The notes: generated from the sequence alone by a model not told the origin. A stretch of 64,000 bases of DNA from Trichoderma breve (GCF_028502605.1 NC_079235.1:2356001-2420000); one strand, 5' to 3'. Positions 42,331-55,003 are shown, counted from the first letter of the stretch. Numbers and translations are program-made.

Positions 42331-44528
42331 ATGGCTCCTCGCGGGAAAGCTCAGTCGACTCGAGAGGCCCGAAATCCCCTGGGCGCAAAATCAAGCTCTA
42401 GGGGCGGCATTCAAAAGCGAAGAGGTCCGACAAGAGTCGACACCGATGGAGATCTCGACATGGATGGCCCATCCAAGCGGCCAAACAGAGGTCCTGCGAC
42501 TGAAACAAGTGGTGGCAGAGGCAGACCCTCGGGAAGAGGAGGTCCAGGGCCATCTAGAGGGGCTGCCAAGGTTGCTCAAATCGTAATGAAGCAACTTGGA
42601 GGCGGTTCTGACTTGGCGTCCCGAGTTTCAAGACCCAGAGGTCGAGGTGGCCAAATCGAAGGGCTTACCTGGCTAAGGGTCCGTGGCCTCAAACAAAGCA
42701 AGGCTGCGTCCAACTCAGATGGGGGGCTCTCTGACCTGCTGAGCTTCCTGGAAAGGAAAGCTTCTTCTCTCGGAACTGGACGGAAACGACACATTACGAT
42801 TCGAAAGGTAAGCCAATCATTGACGATTAAAGCAGGGGTGCCAACTTGAACCGACGTCTCAGCTGCTTCTTTGGCGACTGGAAGTCACACATCTCCGGGG
42901 AGATCCCTGACGTCGAATTTATTTCGCCCCAGCGCTTGAGGTTGAATACTATTTTCTTTTTCTTGGTTGCTAACCCGCCATAGTCACACAGAGCTGGGGA
43001 ATTCGTTTTTGTGGGGGCCAATAAGGAGGATGCGGAGGAACTTCTCAAGCTCAACACGTTCACATTTGCCGGCGTTCAGCTGGAGGTGGTGGAGTCTAAT
43101 GGTGATTTTGAGCCGTCAAGCAAGGCGACAGAGTCACCAGAGACGGCAGAACTACGCGCAAAACTTCAGTCGATTCTCAGCCAACGCTATATCGGTGAAA
43201 ACAAACTACTCAAGCTCGACGCTCTTGCCTCTGACCCTGAGCTGGTCACTCTTGGCATGTTCGAAAACCGAGAGAGGGCACTCAAGACCTTCAAGGGCCT
43301 CATGGCGATCTGCGATGGTCTCTTCAAGACGGCTCAGGAAAAGAAGGATGCGATTCACAGCATCAGCCTCGCTAATAACAGCATTGACAATGTTATTCAG
43401 GTGGAGTCCGTGGCAGTATCGTTCCCACAGCTAAAGAATCTCGATATGAGTGGCAACCAAGTTAGCAACATGGACGGACTCCAACGATGGAAGGGGAAGT
43501 TCAAGGAGCTCGAGACCATTTACATGACCGGGAATCCGATCGAGGGGACGGACGTCAACTATAAGACTACTCTGCTCGAATGGTTCCCCAAGCTCCAAAA
43601 CATCAACGGGGTTGAGCTTCGCACTGCGCAGCAGATCGCTGAGCAAGAGGCTGCCCGTCTACCAAAACCGATCCCGCAGAGCGGTCCCGACTTCCGGGAC
43701 GTCAACGGCATCGGCGAACAATTCCTGCTCGATTTTTTCACAGCATACGACACCAATCGTGAAGGACTTATAGCCAGGCTATATGACGCTGGCAGTCAGT
43801 TTTCCCTGGCCGTGGACGCCGTCTCCGTCAGGGATCCAAACGCACCGGCCCCTCTGCCATGGGCGGCCTACATCAAATCATCTCGCAACTTGATGAAAAT
43901 CAACAGCCACCACGCCAGATCACAACGACTATTCAAGGGGCAACCGGCCATCAACGACCTGTGGAAGGAACTCCCTATGACCAAACACCCCAACATGAAG
44001 GAAGAGCTAAGCAAATACATTATGGATTGTCATCCGCTCCCAGGCTTGGCCGACCCCACAGGTCAAAGCCAACTGGGTGTCGATGGCTTAATCCTTGCCG
44101 TTCACGGCGAATTCGAAGAGTACGACCAGAAATCAGGAACCACTGGCAAGCGTAGCTTCTCTCGCACTTTTGTGCTCGGACCGGGCCTATCCGGAACCGC
44201 TCCGATCAGAGTCGTCAGCGACATGCTGTCTCTGCGAGCGTACAGCCCCCTTCCGAACGTATTTGTTGCGCCTTCACCAGCCCCCGTGGATGCGGCGAAC
44301 CAGCATCAAGCAATGATCGCCGAGCTGTCAAAACAAACAGGCATGGTGCCTCAGTACTCAGAAATGTGCCTGTCACAAGTCGAATGGGACTTTGGCAGAG
44401 CCTTGGTCATCTTCAACGAGAAGAAGGTATGTTTACATTATGAATTCTGTTTTTTTTTCAAGGCTAGTAGCTCACTCGTATCATGATAGGCACAACTACC
44501 ACCGGAAGCATTCGCACCAGCCGCCTAG
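42331..44528 (+). CDS. MEX67: mRNA export factor MEX67/NXF1, 652 aa
   Basis: Three exons, 42331-42807, 42984-44426 and 44490-44528, join in phase 0; the last encodes only 12 residues (AQLPPEAFAPAA). Domains in order: a basic Arg/Gly-rich head (about 1-115), an RRM-like segment spanning the first intron (about 150-200, ending FTFAGVQLEV), leucine-rich repeats (about 220-370, with 'LKNLDMSGNQVSNMDGL'), an NTF2-like domain (about 390-580, starting near 'EQFLLDFFTAYDTNREGL'), and a UBA-like TAP-C domain (about 599-652, 'QVEWDFGRALVIFNEKKAQL'). Mex67 pairs with Mtr2 through the NTF2-like domain and carries mRNPs through nuclear pores, with TAP-C contacting FG repeats. The short last exon completes TAP-C. 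The first intron is 176 nt, longer than most here. Confidence 0.93.
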
Positions 44529-47500
44529 CAAGCAGGCTGTTTTGTGCAATGTTCCCATTGCAATAAACCTACCCACATTGGGGTATTGGAGAGGATGGAT
44601 TGACAGGAGAAACGGGGCAATACTTGTATGGAACTTTGTGTGGGTATAATACATGGTCGGTTATTTATAGAGATCGGTATCTGGGAAGTAGGGGTTCCGT
44701 GTTCGTGTATTACATGCGTGGCAAAAGGGGAGGAGAGATGAGGAAACCAGTCTAGAAGCAAGAAATTGCAGACAAAAAAAAGCGCTGCATTGAGGTGGAT
44801 GATGGGAGAATATACGAATCTTAAAGACCAATAGAACTTGTGCGTGTGTTACCATTCTGTGATATTAAATCGCCTCATCGTAATCAGCTACTCTGAAGGC
44901 ATCTGTCTCAGTGTTATGACGAATACAACCTGCCATGTGCCACTGGCGATGCCTGCAATGTAGGAAATCGTGCGTCCACTGCGGATCAGCCAATAAAGAA
45001 AAAAAGAAAGAATAATTTGTCCTCGCGAGACCTCCTATCCGCGCGTTAGATTGAGGCCCAGAGGGAGTGACGCAAGACGTATGGATACAACGGCTCAGTG
45101 CCAAGACCACGTGCAAGATCACCAACAGGGGCTGTCGCAGGTGCTGCTGATTTTGATACTATGCCTGTGCGGCGCTTCAGTGTGTGGTCGTGCATTTACT
45201 ATGAAATATGAAATATGTTTACAAACGGATCGTCGTGGAATATGTATGTGTGTTTGGCAAGATGTTGGGCGCGGGAGATTGGAATATGGCCATGTAAGAA
45301 AGGCCCTGTCTGTACCCAGCGGATCAGAAGCCAATACGAAGGATTACACGTAAGGCTTGTGCCTGTGCTAGCATAGCCCATATGCCAAGAACAAAATTCC
45401 GCTTCTAATGAGCAAATTCTCCATGGTAAGACAGCGGGATATAGCGCTGGTGTCGAATATCTGGTGGCATGCGAGCATTACAAGTGCCTACCCTATATGT
45501 CACAACGAAAAGAAAAAAGTTTACCCGTTTATTGCTGATGCAAATGATGACTTCCACATCGGGAAATAAGTGAAAACAAAAAAAGAGAGTGGGCAAAAGA
45601 ATTGCAGAAACCCGGGATTCGTTCCGTCCTTTCGTGGCTGGGAATTGACTGCAACTGTATCCCAACCTCTCTCAAAGGGAGTTACTTAAACGTCTATAAA
45701 TTCGCCCTCGCTTTGATACAACGCAAAGAAACACTGCCACGGATATCCGGTGGACTTGGACTCCGCAGGTACTCTCCACTAGACTCTTCTTGTATAGCTA
45801 AGGGACCATTTGCTCCAAAATCTCTCATTGCCACAACAAGCTTATATCTCCTTGGGTATGTATTTCTCCATGCAGTGTACCCAAACTGATCGTAGATGCT
45901 TCAATTCACTAGATTCGGCCGACGCTACCTTATTTCTAGATTGACCGCCGACCGGCCTTGCAATATCTACTCCGTACGAGTACTCTACTTGTACATAAGC
46001 ACTGATGGTAGCACGACTCCATTCTCGTACATTTTTTGCACTTTATTCGCCCCTCTCCACTCGGCTTGTCAGTTGTTCCTCCAAGAAGACGTGATTGACG
46101 CGGAGAGAGACGAGCCCATGACTGGGTTCGATGCAGATGGAGTGATGACCGTAGATGGCCGGGTCCTGTTAGGGGCTTTGGACAATGCAGTTGCAGGGAG
46201 AGCCCCTGGTAGTGCGTTTCACGTTGAGTTGAGCCAGTGGGGATCATGCGCCATGGAGCTAAAGGGATTGAGGGACAAGAATGGAGGACTGCAAGCGATC
46301 ACCGTGGGCCAAAGGGTCCCCCGGCCAGGAACCGATGCCATGCCCATGGCGCTGTCGAACAGAGATGGACCCGAACCAAGAATGATGACGCTAGAGGGCA
46401 ACACTGCAATTTCTGCTGCGTGCCTTGGCTGGAGAGGAGCTGGCGAAGCTCTGAGGTCCAAACGAGTACAGCTTCAAGCGCGGAGAGTTTTTGTTTTGAC
46501 CATGTTTTGTTTTGGCCTCGAATCTGGTCGGTGCGGTCTGTGCGGTCTCGGAAGCTTTTCTTTGCGATCCATCCGGGTTGGTGGTGGTGCAGCAGTAGCT
46601 TGAATAGGATCCATGAATGGGTTCAAGTGCCTAAACTCTTGACACTACTCTCGTAAAACAGATGGTCCCTTTGCTGCGAAGCCATGGATTAGTATGAATG
46701 CGACGCTGCGCAAGGGCTTGTAATTGCACCAGGCGCTGGAATTCACCCGCCTCAATGCACTCGTACGAGTTCATGCCAGCATCTGCGTCTCTGGTAAAGT
46801 GCGGGTAGGCCGTCGCGAGGTCTGGGCGAGCCGACATGCGCCAACGGTATTACGAAATTCGTTGGCACCCTGGGCAGGCCAGAGTACGAAGTGATAGTAC
46901 CAGTACTCGTAGTACCACCAAGTATTAGCACAAGTGCTAGCATAGGGAGCGAACGAAGCCCTAACACGGCGAGCGGTGGTATGCAGGTTAATCGGGTCCA
47001 AGCGAGACCAGATGAAAGCTGCTGTTGATGTCATTTCGCGTGCTGCCCGAGTCGTACCACTGCGATGTCGATACGACAAGGGACGACAGCGACTGAAAGC
47101 ATCACCTTGACGTCTGCCGCACTCCATACAGTACATGTACTTGGTGGAGGATGGGAGGATGCAATTGATGAAATGCGATTGCTTGCTAGCACAGCTCCTT
47201 CACCGAGACCTCAGTCAATACCCCCCGGCTTTCGCATGATATGGGGATTCGGACAGGCTACCGCACAGGTGCTAGCGGACGAAACGGTCACATTATTAGA
47301 CACCAGCTTGATAGATCCAAAACGTCGGCCACGGGGGCGCGCAGGACGCTATACTGGTACGAATACAGCACTGTACTGACACGACACGGTATGTACGACA
47401 CGACACGAATGAAATCCAGCGCCCACCCATGGGGATGCCTGTAATACAAAAGATTCAGGCACCGTATTAAAGCATTTATGTACGAGTACCAACGAGAATA

Positions 47501-49073
47501 GCAGCAGCGTATTATTATGGAGTCCCAAGGTGGTGGTCTGCAGGCGCCAAGGCGCTTCAAGCACAGCAAGCAAGTGGCTTGATTGGCGGCTACCCCTTTT
47601 CCACTAAAAAAAGGTGTCACCTTCAGGAACGAGCCTTGGCGCAGGACCGGGGGTCGGGGTCTCCTCCAGGTATCGTAGGGCCGCTCAGTACCTCCGATTA
47701 ATGCCTCGCGCGGCGGAGGCCCAGGTACCATGACGTCCGCTGAAACCTGGGGCTACCCGGCGCTGCGCAAATGGAACGCCGCCTGCGGCCCCTGATTGGA
47801 CGACGCGAGGATAATCCCTGCACCAGCACAGGCACAGACTGCCCAAAACACAACCACACGCAGACGCAGGTGCGATGCGCCTCCCCCGGTTCGCACCGTC
47901 CACAGCGCCTCCTGCCCATCCTCGTGTCTCGAAGCGGGTTCCGTCTGGGTAGCACGCAGGGAAGGTGCTGAGGGCCCAGGCAGGGGGGAGGCTCGTTCGT
48001 CCGTCCCAATATGCGAGTGAGCCGGCCGGGTACCTGTGCCTCCAGCGCTGCGCCAGCCAGGCCCGGGGATCCAGGTACAGATACATGCACGATGGGATTT
48101 GAGTACCTGCTACGAGCGACCAGGGGCTGGTGTGTCGCAGCCCAGAGAATCTTTGCACCCGTTTCTAGTCCTTCTCCTCCTCCGCCTCCTCGTTTTCGCC
48201 TCTCCGTCTTCCCTCTACCTGTGGCTTGGTGGCTTTTTTTCCTTCTTTTCGTGTTTGCCTTTGCCTTCCTTTGCCTTCTCCTTCACCTGCCTTGCAGACG
48301 CCGTAGCAGCAGCATCAACCGTCCGTCGATTCCCTTGTTGTTGGCTGGCTGCGCCTTCTCCCTTTCTTGCGTCCTTGCTTGCGTTTGTAAAGTCGAGTCT
48401 TTCCGCAGCTCTTTTTTCTTCTCTTCCGGCTACCGATTCCGCCATCATCGTCGTTGACACGTCTGGAACGAGGCATTGCCTTTTCGCCGTTGAATTCACC
48501 TTGCTGTCCTGTTCTTCTTTGATACACGGCCTTGCTCATCTCGCAACTCCTCGTTGACCGGCTGGAACGAATACTGCACCATTCCCGACGACCTCTTCAA
48601 GATTCACAGCCCTGCCACGATTTGCGCTATTAGACTATTAGATCGAAACTGTCACCACTTGTCGCCATTCACTCTTTGAAACAACAAACACAAAAACACC
48701 TCCGCACGCTTGCTTATTAGATACATTCGTTATTGCTTTGTCGTATTGTAATACGTCCTTGTCGCTACTATTGTAACGGCAGCCATTCATTTTTAGTTAC
48801 TTGCCCGCCGATTGACACTCTTTTCGAATCACGGGCTCTAGCTATCCAACAACTCACACACACATACAACTTCCCTGCAACGACTTGGCTGTGCCCTTGT
48901 TGCTAAACTAACTCCAACCTCTCGAAAAGAAAATTAGAGAAGCATTACGTTGAAACCGCAAATCACCGCCATGCAACCTTAGGAAACGACGCCTACATCG
49001 AACAAAAAAGAATCCTGATATCGTCTCGAACTCGTCCTTGAAATCTCGTCGGATTCGTCTGTCAAACTCGGCA
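44529..49073. other. Long non-coding interval (4.5 kb) upstream of the kelch-type gene
   Basis: No supported gene. The 44.5-45.8 kb part is probably the MEX67 3' flank. From 45.96 to 48.11 kb GTAC-centred words (GAGTAC, GTACGAGTAC, GTACTCGTAC) are dense, as in the 10.2-12.5 kb interval. A 235-codon open frame (45896-46603) lacks protein-like composition. CT-rich tracts at 48.17-48.30 kb followed by about 0.8 kb of leader suggest that transcription of the kelch-type gene starts near 48.3 kb. Confidence 0.45.
48971..48982 (+). promoter_or_regulatory. Short upstream open reading frame (4 codons)
   Basis: ATG CAA CCT TAG lies 92 bp before the kelch-type protein's ATG, in the presumed leader. It could reduce translation of the main frame; this holds only if the transcript starts upstream of it. 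Confidence 0.35.
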
Positions 49074-51344
49074 ATGTCGTTACCGAAACCCCCCTCGTCT
49101 TTGGACAACTCGTGCTCTGTCATTCATGGCAACACGCTTTATTCTTACTCACCTCAAGGATTTCTGTCCCTGCCTTTGGAGGATAGTGCAGAATGGACAA
49201 AGCTTGATCAGGGAGTCAAAGTGACTGGAGGAACCTGCGTTGGAACAACCCCCGTAAATGCGGCCGATGCTGCGCTCTTCATTGTTGGAGGGACATCGGA
49301 TGCGCCTGATTATACTGGGCTCCAAAAGTACACATTCTCAACAGGCAACTGGACCACCGTCACGCCATCGGTTCCCGTCACGCAAAATCGCTTGCACCAT
49401 GGATCCACGTACATCCAGGCCGACGACGTTATCTTGGTTTACGCCGGTAGCCAAGATGGCAGCGCTGGTCCCTCTACACAAACGTTTACTATCCAAACTT
49501 CTGAGCCGTACCAAGCTCTTTCGTACCAATCGAATTCCGCCGCGCCAGCTGTTGCTCCCCTTCTCATGAGCTGGTCCAACGCCGATGCCGCCATGATAAG
49601 CGGCGACGGCGTGGACGGCAAGATTTACTGGTTCAATCCGACGGCTGGATGGAGAGATTCTGGTGCGGGCACTGCGCCACCGATCAACAAGGCCGGAGGT
49701 GCGGTGAATGTGGCACTGGTTTCTGGGACTGATGGATCCAAAAACCTCTATACTTTTGATCTGTCCAAGTCACCAAATGGCGTCAGCCGTACCATTGTAC
49801 AGGATGCCACTGGCCACCCTCTCGCCAACTCAGCCCCCATCGCTGCACGAGGCCTTGATGAGGTTTTTGGAAGCACCGAGAAGCGTGACCTGACTTTGAG
49901 CAACTGGCCTGACTACAACTCCACGTTTGCCCCCAAGGATACTCGAACAAACTACGCAATTGCCCAGTCTGACGATGGCACTGTAGTCTTCTCCGGCGGC
50001 AATGCTCAAGTCCCTCTTGCCATTTTCAACGTGGACCAGAACGGCTGGGTCAACGCTGCTGACCTGCTGGGTGACCAGCAGCAACGAATTCAAGACGTTT
50101 CGTCAACGACTACCCAGTCGAAGACCAAGACGACTTCCAGCTCACGGACCAAGTCAACCACGCACTCTACCTCTACCACACATACCGGCTCGACAACGCT
50201 CCCGTTTTCCACTACCGCTACTGCTACGCAGACCTCTGATTTTGTCCCGACTGATCTGTCTATTCCCGCCCTCCCGACTGGTACTGGCAGTTCGAGCGAC
50301 GACTCTGGCCCTAGCTCCAACGCCATCCTTGGCATCACTCTTGGCGCCATTGGTGGATTCCTCGCTTTACTTGGTCTTATCCTTCTGCTTCTGCGTTGCC
50401 GCAGAAGACAACTGCTTCATCCAGAGGCAGGAAAGCCCAAGACCCCTTCCGGTGATGAGAAGAGCGCTCCGGCTTTTGCTGCCCAGAACACATTTGCGAC
50501 GAAGAACACGCTCCCTCCACACGTGCAAAAGCAGCTCCGAGGCCATCAGAAAACTGCATCTTCAGAATCAACCTCATCGATGGCTATCTTGATGGGCAGA
50601 GTGGGCCAGCACAAGCCAAGAAAGCTCAGCAATGAATTCAAGAGCACCATTAGCAAGCCAATTCTCCAACCCCAGCAAGCCCCGATTCTCCAGATTCAGG
50701 ATGAAAAGGGCGACACTTTGGACACCTCGCCGACCGAGCTTCGACCACAAGATGGGCTCGCGGATGATGGTACTCGAAGGAGCTCAGGCTGGAACAAATA
50801 CTGGTCAGGAGGAAGCGCCTTGGGAATTCTAGGATATGGATCTGCACAGGCACCCGGACAGGCACCTGTAACGGCGCTTGCACCGGCGCCTGCAAACAGA
50901 GACACCCTGGCATCCGACCGAAGCTCTCACTACTCCCAGACGACGACTACTCGCAATGTTAGGCAAACACAAGATTCAGCTACCGTCCCGCCCCTCAACT
51001 TTGAGGCCCCGCCTGGAATGAGCAGAGTCAACACTGGAAGCCCCGTGGTATCATCCTACCCCAACATCCCTTGGAAGGAAGGCATGTCGGGAACAATTGA
51101 GCGACCAGTCTCGGCTGTTTCGGCGTTGTCAGCAACATCGTCGGGCTATTCCAGCGGAATCCCCGAGAGCATTCAAGAGACGTGGGATCCAACACATGCT
51201 GGAAAGGCCTGGGGTGCTGATCGGGCTCCAAGCAGCGCATACGCTCCCAGCGCATCCGGCGTGAGCAGACAGCCTCAGCTCGCCACGGCGTCAACATCAA
51301 ATGACATGAGCTGGCTCAACCTTGGTGATAACTCACGGGTATGA
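49074..51344 (+). CDS. Kelch/beta-propeller-type single-pass membrane protein, 756 aa
   Basis: Single exon. The ATG at 49074 is the first in frame; 12 further open codons upstream begin with TTG. Residues about 10-340 are a beta-propeller-like ectodomain with kelch-type turns ('ALFIVGGTSDAPDYTGLQKY', 'VILVYAGSQDG'). A Thr/Ser-rich, probably O-glycosylated stalk follows (about 345-400), then one membrane segment at about 430-455 ('AILGITLGAIGGFLALLGLI') with an RCRRR stop-transfer signal. The C-terminal 300 residues are cytoplasmic, Ser/Pro/Gln-rich and disordered. The layout resembles fungal surface or sensor proteins. No N-terminal signal peptide is visible. The family is known in fungi but not functionally defined to my knowledge. 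Confidence 0.85.
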   Translation: MSLPKPPSSLDNSCSVIHGNTLYSYSPQGFLSLPLEDSAEWTKLDQGVKVTGGTCVGTTPVNAADAALFIVGGTSDAPDYTGLQKYTFSTGNWTTVTPSVPVTQNRLHHGSTYIQADDVILVYAGSQDGSAGPSTQTFTIQTSEPYQALSYQSNSAAPAVAPLLMSWSNADAAMISGDGVDGKIYWFNPTAGWRDSGAGTAPPINKAGGAVNVALVSGTDGSKNLYTFDLSKSPNGVSRTIVQDATGHPLANSAPIAARGLDEVFGSTEKRDLTLSNWPDYNSTFAPKDTRTNYAIAQSDDGTVVFSGGNAQVPLAIFNVDQNGWVNAADLLGDQQQRIQDVSSTTTQSKTKTTSSSRTKSTTHSTSTTHTGSTTLPFSTTATATQTSDFVPTDLSIPALPTGTGSSSDDSGPSSNAILGITLGAIGGFLALLGLILLLLRCRRRQLLHPEAGKPKTPSGDEKSAPAFAAQNTFATKNTLPPHVQKQLRGHQKTASSESTSSMAILMGRVGQHKPRKLSNEFKSTISKPILQPQQAPILQIQDEKGDTLDTSPTELRPQDGLADDGTRRSSGWNKYWSGGSALGILGYGSAQAPGQAPVTALAPAPANRDTLASDRSSHYSQTTTTRNVRQTQDSATVPPLNFEAPPGMSRVNTGSPVVSSYPNIPWKEGMSGTIERPVSAVSALSATSSGYSSGIPESIQETWDPTHAGKAWGADRAPSSAYAPSASGVSRQPQLATASTSNDMSWLNLGDNSRV

Positions 51345-51882
51345 GTCAAATGACATGATCATGGCGCAAAGTCTTTTGAGCGAATTTTTTTTTTGATGAA
51401 TTGGTCGGCTTATATCCTCGAATTTGTTTTGGGCGCGGTATTTTCAGCGGCATGCCGCCTTTAATTGTCTCTCACTCTCACTATCCTCTCTATTTTTTTT
51501 TTCTTTTTATATTCCTCGCGGCCTGGAAAAGAGCAAGTTCGCATCTTTGTAACGAACACTACACCGACGGAGGCGTAAGGTTCAGTTTCTTTTACAAAAG
51601 CACTGCGCAGCGCAATCTCGCCTTTAGTTATCCTGGACACTTAGCTTCAAGATTTGTGTCCGTTACCTAAACCTCACCGCGTGACTCGGCGTCGATATCT
51701 CTGTTTGGACATATTGGACTCATACTCTTTTGTTTTTTCTTCTCTTTATTCATTTTATGTACATTCTAGAAGCTGGCCCGGGCTTGGCCGTTTTCCTTGT
51801 TAGTGTGTCGCGATTGATAATACCATCTCCCTGCAAGTAATTCGCTGGATGGAAGTTGAGCAGGCAAATGGTAGACGTGGAT

Positions 51883-51905
51883 GGGGTGGGATGGGGTGGG
51901 ACGGG
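51883..51905 (+). other. Potential G-quadruplex tract
   Basis: Five runs of 3-4 G separated by one or two bases (GGGGTGGGATGGGGTGGG and onward), about 540 bp downstream of the kelch-type gene. It meets the usual G3+N1-7 pattern. Confidence 0.7.
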
Positions 51906-54900
51906 ACGGAGGTTGAGGAGTATTGATTGATAGATAGAATTAGGGAGTAGCGGTGATGGGGGAGTGAGCAGTGATGCGAGTTGAAGAGAATGAGTAGAAG
52001 AAAATATGATAATCTCAATGGTGCCCAAGTGATGATTGGCTCATGTGAAGTGACGTTGGTTTCGATCTGCAACGTACTGTAGAATCTATCGATAAGGACA
52101 TGCACAATGACCGTGCACTTTGGCCTGGCCCTGCTGCCAGATTCCGAAATAGAAGCCTTCGAATCAAGCCACATGCAGCATTTCAGCCGGAATGCAGCGA
52201 GTCTGGACCCCTACAAATTAGCCTTGGCCAATGGGACGGGCGAGATGGAAATAAACTTGCAGCATCCAGGTCAGCTTGGGTTCGAGTTTTGCCTATCAGC
52301 TTATCGGGCTTCCGGGGGCCATGCCGAATAGGGTGCAACCGAATGCGCGCGTGGGAGGGTGGAACGGGGAGCGGTGATTGGCCAAGGAGTTTGCATGACA
52401 GATGCAGGAATCACATGAAATTTGATGGCAGGTGTTCTAGTGTGCGAATGACCTTGCTTGGACGCAGTTTGAAGTCGTAATAACGGCTGTACAGTAGGGG
52501 TCTAGCACTAAACTTGTCCAGTTCGTATGCGATGTAATTACGAGCTTGCGGATATTTCTCTTGGGTGCTTTTCTTCTGGCCATGATGTAGATGGACCGAA
52601 GGAGTACCCTTCTACGGCACTATTTCCCCTTGACCTGTCAACTGTGTGCAGGGGTGATGAGTTTGGCAAGAGAGAGAGAGAGAGTCAGAGAGGGAGCCCA
52701 AATTGAGCTGAAGTGAGAAAAAAAAGAGGGTGGGAAGCGAGAGAATTAAAACAAAAGTGACAGATGATAGTCCATGCAGACATGCATCGGGTCTTTCGCT
52801 CGCGCTTCGTGCCACGGATGTTTAGCGTGGGATGCTAGTAGGTATTTGAGCACTGCCGAGACCGATGAATGCAAGGAACGTTGATTTATTCTTTCCCTGA
52901 TGCTCTCTCATTGGATTGATTGGTCTCTGGATTTTTTTCTTTATTTTATTAGCCTTCGGGTGTTGCAGACTTGTGAAGGATTGCTTGGGGTGGGGGCGAC
53001 ATGTGGAGAAGATGGGCGGCTACTTGCGCCGAAAGGAGAGAAAAGAAGCAGTATAGAAGGATTTCTTTCTTGGAAAAGGTAAGGAATGGAATGGACGCTT
53101 GCTGTGTGCTACTTCGGGATTGACTGAATGGAAGCGGCTATTGGTGGCTGTCTGAGCTTTGGGATATTTTCGGAGGTTTGAATTCCATGTCCATGGATGC
53201 TTGTAACAATCCATTTGGACTTCATGTAATCAAGCCGTGTTCCCATATTTCCTCTATCCCGCCGCTATACGACACGTATAATTAGCGCTCTGGAGCTCCG
53301 GCGGGGAATCAATAGCAAGAGAGCTGGGCTCCACGGGGAATTACAGTAAGAGTTGAGCGCCGAAATAAAAAAAATTCATGGTGCTGTAGCCCCGTTTCCC
53401 GTGCTCAACTCAACTGCGTTTTCTGCTCCCCCACTGCCGGACCCCTGGCTCGACATGACAAAAGGCCTCGGTTAGGTTTACCGGCCGCTGGTCCATTCTG
53501 AACTACTGTAAAGGGCGATGGAGACGGGACACAAGGGGAGGTCAGTCACGATGAGACGGCGATGCGGCGGGCTGGGCGAGATGGAGGGAGGGCGGATGGA
53601 CGGCTGATGGTGACAGTCCGGCTGAATTTCTATCTGGTGATCGCGGTCAAGCCACCACCAGCCGGGTCTGGATCGGAAAAGGCAGATGCGAGCCAAGGCT
53701 GGACTTTTGGACTGGCCTGCCTTGTTCGGGTGTTGGATGGGCAGTAGACAGGGGGCTCAAATGTATCTGGACCCCTACCAGGAAGTTTGGTGTTTGTGAG
53801 AAAAGAGCACGTCAATCCCGTCGAGTTAGGCCGTTGTCTGGTCCCCTAGCAGCCAGCGCTAGCCGGTAGGCCGCTGTGGGAAAGGAAAATGGTCGTAATG
53901 CAGAGGAATAGGAGCATTTGATCCATCAACTTGCCTATGATCTGACTCGAGGAGGCCGGACGGCTCCCCACAGTCCAGACGGTACCTGACCAGCGGCTAC
54001 TTTTGTGCAGTGCGACCAAGTACCCGGATGGAGCAACGTGAGATGGACTAATGTACTAGGGACACAGCTTTCGGGGGTAGCCCGTTCTGACGCCCGTCTG
54101 GGAGGTAAATGTAATGGATGAGTTGATGGTTGAATGAGGAAAAAATACTGGAAGAAGACAAGATTTGGAAGGAGAAAACAGAAGAGGACAGAAACAGACA
54201 GACAGGCCGAGAGCGTTAGGTGCTGTGCTGGGTTGTATGCAGTTGCCAAGGCCTGCGCTGCATCGTAAATGTACACTCGGGCAATCCTCTCGGTCAGCCC
54301 TTGAACGCAGCCGGTTCCTATTTGGGATGGACAGCCGCCGCGAGGCTAGAACTCGACGTTCAGCTGGCAAAAAGATGAGATTGATGAGAGATGGACACAG
54401 ACCAAATGCAAAAACCAGCAACTTGCAAGATAAAGTACCTACTAAACATCCATAATAGATAAGAACACTCACAGTAATTTTTTTCTTTTTCTTTTTTACT
54501 AGCAAAACTACAAGTACCGTAAAAAGGATTCGATGCCAGACACCAGTCCTAGGCGAGCCAAGTTACCGCCTAGCTGATACCTAGCAGCTCCAACTTGGCC
54601 GCCATTTTCGCTCCCTGGGCCGCTTTAGCACCGTGCACCGCTGTGGCTAGCGCCCTTTGGGGCCTTTTAGCAGTCGGCCACGCGAGATCCGCCGCTGCGA
54701 TCCCCCACCTGCCACCGCTAATGAACGGCACTATCGCTGGAAGCACCAGCACACATAACCGCACGTCCAGTGCAAAAACCTGTGCCGCCGGCCCAAGTTG
54801 CCTGGCTCTGGCCTGCCCCAGCAGCCTCTTTTTTCCCTCTCCGCCCCGGAGATTGACCCCATCCGGGCCTTTTTCTTCGCTCTTTTCGTCTCTCGCCCTC

Positions 54901-55003
54901 TTTTCTTTCTTTCGCCTGTTGCTTTTGAGCTCTCCTCCCCGTCTCGTTGCGTCGCATCGCCGGGTCTTTGCTTTATCGCCAGGAGATATTTAGACGACGG
55001 CAC

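Noticed and set aside
45600..45690. Possible tRNA-like segment (GGGATTCGTTCCG)
   Set aside because: No acceptor stem, anticodon loop or A box could be fitted around it.
45896..46603. 235-codon open frame on the + strand
   Set aside because: No recognisable domain; composition unlike neighbouring genes; lies in a GTAC-rich non-coding interval with no splice partners. Probably a chance open frame.
52100..52480. Two overlapping open frames of 126 and 74 codons
   Set aside because: Neither shows a family motif or codon pattern like the neighbouring genes, and they lie in different frames of the same non-coding stretch.
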